In this document: positions 58,369 to 64,000 of the stretch, piece after piece
How the letters are laid out: the number at the start of each line of letters is the position of its first letter
Numbering within the stretch: position 1 is the stretch's first letter
DNA from: Epithemia pelagica
Lineage: Eukaryota > Bacillariophyta > Bacillariophyceae > Surirellales > Surirellaceae
NCBI GenBank assembly: GCA_946965045.2
Contig: OX337230.1
Span: 1,674,001-1,738,000, forward strand
Length of the DNA stretch: 64,000 nt
Direction of reading: 5' to 3'
Notes under the pieces: model-generated
Databases searched by the model: none
What the model was told of the DNA's origin: nothing
Seen by the model: the letters and a program-made list of their open reading frames with translations, nothing else
Translations under genes and position numbers: made by a program

Positions 58369-59562
58369 ATGAAGCGTACCGCTCTTTGTCTGTATACCCG
58401 ACGGTCCTGGAAACTGGGAGCGGCCAGTCTCATAGTGGTTTGGATGCTAGGAGTAAATTTTATGCTTTGGTCGAATGTGTCCTCATCTCCCAGGACTCAC
58501 AGTGCCACGGCTTCCACATGCAATAGCACGAACAGTACATTGCAGTCACTACAGACCAACATCAGGAGCCAAAAGAACAAGAAGGAAGAAGAACAAGATA
58601 AGAATCATAATTCGTGGTTGTGGCGATCGACTATCAATAATGCTTCCATGACGGGTGCTTGGGTTGGTAAGGTCTGGATTCCTCCCTATCCGTGGAAACT
58701 TTACAACCTTGTAGAGCTTCAAACAGTCTTTGCAGGACGTCGCATGCTTTGGATTGGGGATTCTACTGCCCGTCGATCGTCCATGGTTTTGTTTTCCATT
58801 CTCAATGAAACAACGAATGACAGCAACAGCAACACCAACAAGGATATTTCCGACCATCAACTGGAACAATCCATTGATGTAAATCGGAGAGAGAAAACCG
58901 AAAATTGTACCAATCGGAGCTGGGCTTCGGCGCATCCGGGAATTTCAATTTGTCGGCATGTGTCTACTGGAATGCCAATGACCAGTACAGCTACCGATGT
59001 GACCTTGTATCCGGCAGCCTGTGTGCAACAAATCAAATCTTTTTTTCGGTCTGAAAATGACGCTTTGTCGACCAATCAGAACAGTAACAGTACATGGGTT
59101 CCCCTTTCTCCCCATTTCGACGTTGTTATCATTTCCTTGGGTATATGGCATGAAATTCGTCCGCGCGATTGTAGGTTGGAACCAGGTCGGACTCTCTCGG
59201 CCGAGGTATCGGACATTGTCGAGAGCATGCAGCATTTGCTCAAGTTACAACCGCACTTGCGCATTGTCTGGCGCACCTCCGGATGGGGTGATCACAAGAA
59301 GGTGGAACGTCAATCGGCTGTCCATTCCTTGAATGAGGCCATTCGAACGTCGATACTCAAGCAACAACAACGACAAGGAGGAGTCAACGCTACGTCAGTT
59401 CCAGGCATTTCCTTTGTGGATTGGGGTAGTGTCGTGGCTGCTCGGTCCAATGACAGGGATCGCATTCAAGGCGATATTAAGGCTCATTATGGATTGGAGG
59501 CCCGTCTCGCATTGATTCAAATGTTGGCCAATCATTTTGTGGCTACTACTGCAGTGAACTAG
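58369..59562 (+). CDS. Type II membrane SGNH/PC-esterase-like protein
   Basis: A 397-aa protein with an N-terminal basic patch and one membrane anchor near residues 16-34 (LGAASLIVVWMLGVNFMLW). An Asn/Ser/Thr-rich stem has many N-glycosylation sequons. The lumenal domain carries RRMLWIGDSTARRSSMV, the GDS block of the SGNH/PC-esterase (TBL, Cas1) group, and later FDVVIISLGIWHEIRP, where the second block is expected. TBL-type proteins add or remove O-acetyl groups on glycans in the Golgi. That role is an inference; no DxxH pair is certain. Confidence 0.7.
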   Translation: MKRTALCLYTRRSWKLGAASLIVVWMLGVNFMLWSNVSSSPRTHSATASTCNSTNSTLQSLQTNIRSQKNKKEEEQDKNHNSWLWRSTINNASMTGAWVGKVWIPPYPWKLYNLVELQTVFAGRRMLWIGDSTARRSSMVLFSILNETTNDSNSNTNKDISDHQLEQSIDVNRREKTENCTNRSWASAHPGISICRHVSTGMPMTSTATDVTLYPAACVQQIKSFFRSENDALSTNQNSNSTWVPLSPHFDVVIISLGIWHEIRPRDCRLEPGRTLSAEVSDIVESMQHLLKLQPHLRIVWRTSGWGDHKKVERQSAVHSLNEAIRTSILKQQQRQGGVNATSVPGISFVDWGSVVAARSNDRDRIQGDIKAHYGLEARLALIQMLANHFVATTAVN

Positions 59563-59990
59563 GTAGATGTGCTGTTACAGAAACAATTTTAACATAATAT
59601 ACTCTCGGTAGGAGTAAGTCGACCCATTAGACAACTTGGTAGGAGTAGGTAGAGAGAGTTTGCCAGAGGCATGTTTAGGATTTAGGAGTCTGTAAGCTCT
59701 AAGAGATCTCTTGACTAGCGCATCGCTCTGGATCTGAACGCTGCCTATCCCCCAGCGGGAGTGATTGAGTCCCGCAGGCCTCAGTCGGAAAAAAATTGCG
59801 TTATCCTTTTCACCCGTGGGGGTGAGCAAGGGAATGCACCTAATAGTGCGACTGACCGGGTCGACCCTGCTTGGGAGTAGAACGCTGCCTACATTGCTGG
59901 TCGCGTGTACTTTTCGTGCGCAGACTTCAGGAAGAGCAAACCAAGATAAGAGAGCAATGGGTAATAGGAGTAGACGAGAAGAAAGAAAAG
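59563..59990. other. Intergenic region with a 12-bp direct repeat
   Basis: GAACGCTGCCTA occurs at 59736..59747 and 59880..59891. No gene is supported; the downstream reading frame is open from 59871 but its first ATG is at 59991. Confidence 0.45.
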
Positions 59991-61607
59991 ATGCCTTCGT
60001 CTGTTTTCATAGACATCCCAACTAGAATCGGAGATGCTGATGAAGGTTCAGCTGTGGGTTCCGAAATTTCATCACTTCCGCATTCTGTCCAGTCCTTCCT
60101 CGAATCTTGCTTCGACCAAGATCCGATCTCGGTTGAAGCTATCAAGTCTTCACAGCAAGAGGTGTTTGTGATACAATACCCATCTAATTCACAACTTAAG
60201 ACAGGGGGAGAAACATGTGTGTCCATGTCGGGGTCTATGGACTCAGCATTGGCTAACTTACGACAGAAGCCGCTTCCAGATTGCGATTCAACGAGTTACG
60301 CAAGCTGTCCTATTTTGTTGTCGGAAGGTGCTGGTTCATCGACGTATTCTGTGTGGCATAGTGGAAACAAAAATATTGTCCTACGCTTCTGGAAAGGAGG
60401 CAGTAGATGGTGGAATCTCAATCGAAAATCAAGTGGAAAAGGAACATTGGACCTGGCAAACGCCGAGCTCGCAGCCTATCAACTTGCCCACATGGCCTTG
60501 GGAGAAAAAATTCCTCGTGTGCTTCACGTGCAATCAACCCAACAAATCAATGAGTCAAGGCATGGTGGCGAAGACGAATTTCTATGGGCCTGTATGGAGT
60601 ATGTAGGACCCCGCAGTACTAGATTCGTATCATCGTCGGTTGAACCTAGTCCTTGGCACTATGAGTCTTACTGGATGGATTCTATGACCAAATCCCGTCA
60701 CGAATTTGGGTTCATGGAACCCCACCCTCGTTGGGGGCGGGTTCCTGTAGATCAGTGTCTTGACTATGCACTCACTGTGCTCAAGCAATTCATCATTCCG
60801 TTGCACAAATGGTGTTTTCAGCTCCACCAGATCTACGGCGAAGCGGAATTTAGCGACAGAACATCGGAGCATCGTACGATTGATTGCGCCGAGAGTTTAA
60901 TTCGTTCTCTTGGAACAGGTGAAGAAGGATACGGAGCTCACACCCTCAAACAAGGATACTCTTTTGGTTCTATGGTTCAGGTTTACCGCCGGGCATACAA
61001 CGATATGGAGGGAATGATCTCTTCACAACAGGACGAACAGGAAAAAAGTCCATCGGGACAAGATATGGAAACATTATCGCATTCGGTGAAAATCTTGGGA
61101 AAATGCATTGAGCAACTCGAACTTGAAATGGATCAAAACGTTGATCATCTTGTTGAGCATTCACTCCCTTTTGTTTTGGTCCACATGGATTGTCAACCTC
61201 AGAATTTGATCTTTGCTCGTACAAACACATCTCCTGTTCTGCAAACGAATACATTACAAGTCTCGTCCGTTTTGGACTGGGAAGAGGCAGCGTACGCCGA
61301 TCCACGGTTTGAATTGCTGTTATTGGGTCGAAAGGTTTGCGCCAATGAAGCACAGGCTCGTCTCATATGGGAGACATATCAACTAACGTTTCGTGAACAT
61401 GCATCATCCGTTAATTTAGGGCCCATCGAACCTTGGCTGCGCCTTGAAACGGTGCACAGTTTGTCCACTCTTTTGCTCCAATCTATGAATCATCAAGAAT
61501 ACGGACGATCACCCTGGGAAACCAAGCCCGATCTATGGGGTAAGGTCTCAAGAGAATTCCAACGATTGGCCAGAGCTGGTTGGACATTTTGTGCCTCCGT
61601 ACAATGA
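59991..61607 (+). CDS. APH/choline-kinase-like phosphotransferase
   Basis: A 538-aa protein from the first ATG of the frame. The kinase-like core is NKNIVLRFWKGGSRWWNLNRKS (N-lobe), AELAAYQLAHMALGEKIPRVLHV, then the catalytic loop VLVHMDCQPQNLIF (HxDxxxxN) and the metal site VLDWEEAAYADPRFELLLL (D of the DFG equivalent, here DWE), which together define the APH fold. It would phosphorylate a small molecule such as an amino sugar, choline or an amino acid derivative; the substrate cannot be told. The N-terminal 90 residues look regulatory. Its 3' end converges on the kinase-like gene, with 75 bp between. Confidence 0.82.
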   Translation: MPSSVFIDIPTRIGDADEGSAVGSEISSLPHSVQSFLESCFDQDPISVEAIKSSQQEVFVIQYPSNSQLKTGGETCVSMSGSMDSALANLRQKPLPDCDSTSYASCPILLSEGAGSSTYSVWHSGNKNIVLRFWKGGSRWWNLNRKSSGKGTLDLANAELAAYQLAHMALGEKIPRVLHVQSTQQINESRHGGEDEFLWACMEYVGPRSTRFVSSSVEPSPWHYESYWMDSMTKSRHEFGFMEPHPRWGRVPVDQCLDYALTVLKQFIIPLHKWCFQLHQIYGEAEFSDRTSEHRTIDCAESLIRSLGTGEEGYGAHTLKQGYSFGSMVQVYRRAYNDMEGMISSQQDEQEKSPSGQDMETLSHSVKILGKCIEQLELEMDQNVDHLVEHSLPFVLVHMDCQPQNLIFARTNTSPVLQTNTLQVSSVLDWEEAAYADPRFELLLLGRKVCANEAQARLIWETYQLTFREHASSVNLGPIEPWLRLETVHSLSTLLLQSMNHQEYGRSPWETKPDLWGKVSREFQRLARAGWTFCASVQ

Positions 61608-61682
61608 CAAGTCGTCTCGGATGCTTTGTACCCATATAATGCGAACAAGTACATCAAAGCCAACTGAAAGGTAGCTTGTATC

Positions 61683-63584
61683 TCATCCCTTGTTTTGAAG
61701 AACAGCTTCTTCTTGTTCTTCTTCCTCTTCCATAACCTTTGAATCACTTTGTGTTGTGGTGACGATTGAAGACGCTGTATCCGTGTTCTGTTCTTGCTCC
61801 GTTGCGCGCAAAAGCTCGGCCTTGTGTTCGCGCAATATCTTCATAAAGTAATTGGCAATTTGTTGGGCCGACCATCGATGTTGGGGCTCCTTTTGATGGC
61901 ATTTTTCAATGACCAAACGAAACGCTTGAGAAACAATGTCCGTAGCATTTTGGAATTCCGGCAAGAGTTGGGGGGCTTCCCCGGCAATGACTTGTTTTGT
62001 GACCATCTCTTCTCTTTCCAGAATCATTTTGCCTCGGGGTGAAAATGACGTGAAAAGGTGAAAGAGCGTACTTCCCAGTGCATAAATATCTACCTTTTCA
62101 TTGAGCAGTACAGGGTCTGAGGTTGCATTGTTGCTTCGAACTTCTTCGGGACTACGCCACCATGGTGAATGCATGCGCGATTTGAAACCACATGCTTGTT
62201 TCCGGGAAGGATTGTATCGAATGAATTCCGCAATATTGAAATCGTTGATTTTAGGTCGTCCTCCATTAAATAAGGCAATGTTTCGTGGATTGATATCATA
62301 ATGAACTATGAGAGCAGGATATGCTTGGTCCTGTGGCATAACTTGAGCAGGTAGATCAGTACGCCACTGGGAACCAGCGCGATGTACATGAGCCAAGCCA
62401 GTGGCCACACTAGAGGCAACAAACAACCGAAGCAACATGGATCGAGGTTCATATTTACCACGCATCCGACGACTGAGTTTCTCCAATGACTTGATATCAT
62501 CACCGTGGGGGAAGTCAGCATATTCGTTAATGGCGGACTGTCCACAGTATCCATAAATGTTCACAACGTGGGGTGAAAAGGTGAGGCGTTCCATAGCCAC
62601 AGCATCGCGGTTGTGAAGATTGTAGTATTCGAAAAGAAACTCGCGTTCCAGCCTCAGTGTTTTTAACACAACAATATTGCTGTTTTCTCCTTCTACATCA
62701 TCCCAACCCGTATGCCACTCCCACGTTGTACGAAACCATCCGTTGGCTAAAATGCGTAGTTCATGTGTAAGGGACGATGTCACTGGTTCTTCCTCTGTTC
62801 CCTCTGTTTCGTTGGTATTACTGGGACTAGTCTCGGCCTGTGTGGTGATTTGTGGGATGTTTGGCTTGGACCACTGCGATAAAATATACGCCCTCATATC
62901 TATATCATGCATATTGTTGCATGTAGGATAGGATGCTTGCTGCCAATTTGCCATGGGAACGCAATCCTGATCACTGTCCGATATCGGAACGGGAGGCTGA
63001 GTGGATTGTGCCATGTTCTCAGACTCATCTTCTGAATTGTTACGAGAAAGTACCAACTCTGGAAGGTAGGGTATTCTTTCTCTTGTTGAGGGGAACACCA
63101 AAAGTTGTTGCTCGAAAAAGGATGGTTTCAGCTCGTATACGCGTGGATGCCACGTGTTGGCAGGTTTTGGAAGAGTCGCTCTTGTCCTCCTAGGTTTGTC
63201 TTTTAGGTTTTCATTCTTCCATAGTATGGCTGCGGAAAGTGATGAGGAAGAGGCCTCGGATGATTGACGGCCCAAAATCACGAGATTCACCGTGGACAGC
63301 ATCAGCAACAGGAGCACCGTCAAAGCTGCAAGACTGTTCCGAAGAGTCTTCCAGGAAGAAAATGATCTGCTTGATGTCTGATTACAGCACACATTCGAGA
63401 TGAAAAACAATTTGGCTATCGATACTGTTGGAGACAAGATTCTGGATTTGGATGCTTCCATGCCCTTCTCGTCGTCCACACTGAAATGGGATGCTTGTAG
63501 TTCGATAGTGTTCACGGGTGAGACACGCGCTTGGCTTTTGCTCGTCCGTTGACGGATTCCCATCCTTCTTCCAAATCTTTGCAT
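61683..63584 (-). CDS. Membrane-anchored protein-kinase-like protein with altered DFG
   Basis: About 633 aa from the ATG at 63584; an in-frame ATG at 63743 would add 53 Cys-rich residues. A single membrane segment near residue 90 (LAALTVLLLLMLSTVNLVIL) is followed by a long Ser/Pro-rich region and a C-terminal kinase domain: VVLKTLRLEREFLFEYYNLH (Lys of subdomain II), HVVNIYGYCG, VHYDINPRNIALF (catalytic loop HYD), KINDFNIAEFI (DFN, not DFG), HSPWWRSPEE (APE-like) and VDIYALGSTLFHL. The catalytic Asp and metal-binding Asp are present, so activity is possible. The topology suggests a kinase domain beyond a single span. The tail is Glu-rich. Confidence 0.8.
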   Translation of the reverse strand: MQRFGRRMGIRQRTSKSQARVSPVNTIELQASHFSVDDEKGMEASKSRILSPTVSIAKLFFISNVCCNQTSSRSFSSWKTLRNSLAALTVLLLLMLSTVNLVILGRQSSEASSSSLSAAILWKNENLKDKPRRTRATLPKPANTWHPRVYELKPSFFEQQLLVFPSTRERIPYLPELVLSRNNSEDESENMAQSTQPPVPISDSDQDCVPMANWQQASYPTCNNMHDIDMRAYILSQWSKPNIPQITTQAETSPSNTNETEGTEEEPVTSSLTHELRILANGWFRTTWEWHTGWDDVEGENSNIVVLKTLRLEREFLFEYYNLHNRDAVAMERLTFSPHVVNIYGYCGQSAINEYADFPHGDDIKSLEKLSRRMRGKYEPRSMLLRLFVASSVATGLAHVHRAGSQWRTDLPAQVMPQDQAYPALIVHYDINPRNIALFNGGRPKINDFNIAEFIRYNPSRKQACGFKSRMHSPWWRSPEEVRSNNATSDPVLLNEKVDIYALGSTLFHLFTSFSPRGKMILEREEMVTKQVIAGEAPQLLPEFQNATDIVSQAFRLVIEKCHQKEPQHRWSAQQIANYFMKILREHKAELLRATEQEQNTDTASSIVTTTQSDSKVMEEEEEQEEAVLQNKG

Positions 63585-63909
63585 TAGAATAGGGGAACAA
63601 CACGCACACACACAAGGAGTAGAATGAGCTCTGCAAATGGTTTTTCGCTTTGTTTCTTCTTGTTTGGACCTTCCTTGTTCCTGGCCCGAACACAAAAAAG
63701 ACGCAGACCAAACCAAAATGTGAGAATCGACGACAAGGACCATGCTTGATCGGCTTTCCGGCGCGCGAGGCTCGCTCTATGTGCACGGTGCACGCATGAG
63801 CATCCAAAATTTCTCCACGCTCCACGTGGAAGATCGATGCGCAAAGATCTCCAACCGATGCAGATCCCACGATCTTGACTCTTGACACCTCAGTCGAGTC
63901 ACCCTCACC

Positions 63910-64000
63910 ATGGCGACCATCAAGTTTTTTCTCCTTGCGGCGATACTGCTTCCGTTCTCAGTCTTGAGCTTCCATTCTGTTGCGTCCAATAATCATGGCC
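63910..64000 (+). CDS. 5' end of a gene with signal peptide (cut by window end)
   Basis: From the ATG at 63910 the frame stays open to the last base. It encodes a classical signal peptide (ATIKFFLLAAILLPFSVLS) followed by FHSVAS, with an aromatic residue right after the expected cleavage site, as in diatom plastid preproteins. The mature product lies outside the window. Confidence 0.6.
   Translation, partial: MATIKFFLLAAILLPFSVLSFHSVASNNHG

Noticed and set aside
1-64000. CRISPR arrays, prophage, bacterial operons, rRNA or tRNA genes
   Set aside because: No spaced direct repeats, phage modules or recognisable RNA gene motifs were seen; introns and gene families are eukaryotic.

Overview
The window looks like nuclear DNA of a diatom, probably pennate; the species cannot be told from sequence alone. 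Evidence: compact protein genes of eukaryotic families with short GT-AG introns (67-114 bp); several N-terminal signal peptides followed by a short FAP/SF-type motif as in diatom plastid preproteins; three Ty1/copia elements; a LINE and a Tc1/mariner-like element.

Layout. 0.5-4.7 kb: an unknown protein with two RVSF motifs, a Sof1/DCAF13 WD-repeat protein, and a proteasome alpha-like protein with a predicted signal peptide. 4.8-10.3 kb: a minus-strand LINE with one long reading frame broken by only three in-frame stops. 10.3-24.2 kb: gene-rich (RsmE-type methyltransferase, CLP1, METTL21-like methyltransferase, SYS1, NPL4, a CCHC zinc-knuckle protein, a CCCH-exonuclease-RRM protein, a putative plastid protein, PDCD5). 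23.7-29.7 kb: a host gene split by a young copia element (TE1). 29.8-35.2 kb: an SGNH esterase, then a TIR element (MITE-like) that has itself been split by a pogo/Tc1-like transposon, then a class I/II aminotransferase. 35.7-42 kb: a five-exon, extremely acidic protein, a nucleotidyltransferase-like protein, an unknown protein and a GT92-like glycosyltransferase. 42.86-57.37 kb: copia element TE2 (minus) split by copia element TE3 (plus). 57.4-58.0 kb: a second copy of the MITE family. 58.4-64 kb: a type II membrane SGNH/PC-esterase-like protein, an APH-like phosphotransferase, a membrane-anchored kinase-like protein and the start of another secreted or plastid protein.

The host genes mostly serve basic cell functions: ribosome biogenesis (Sof1), mRNA 3'-end formation (CLP1), Cdc48-linked protein extraction (NPL4), Golgi targeting (SYS1), small-RNA decay and protein methylation. 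They do not form one pathway. The mobile elements supply the most unusual biology. All four TE insertions that I could bound have exact target-site duplications, and removing TE1 or TE3 plus one duplication copy restores an uninterrupted reading frame across the site.

The strongest new signal is in TE2. The 14 nt immediately after its 5' LTR are perfectly complementary to a segment inside its own LTR, in exactly the geometry needed for Tf1-style self-primed reverse transcription, here in a copia-type element. TE2 also encodes the end of its pol protein inside the 3' LTR. No RNA gene, CRISPR array or organellar sequence was recognised. All comparisons were made by reading; LTR identities are by eye.
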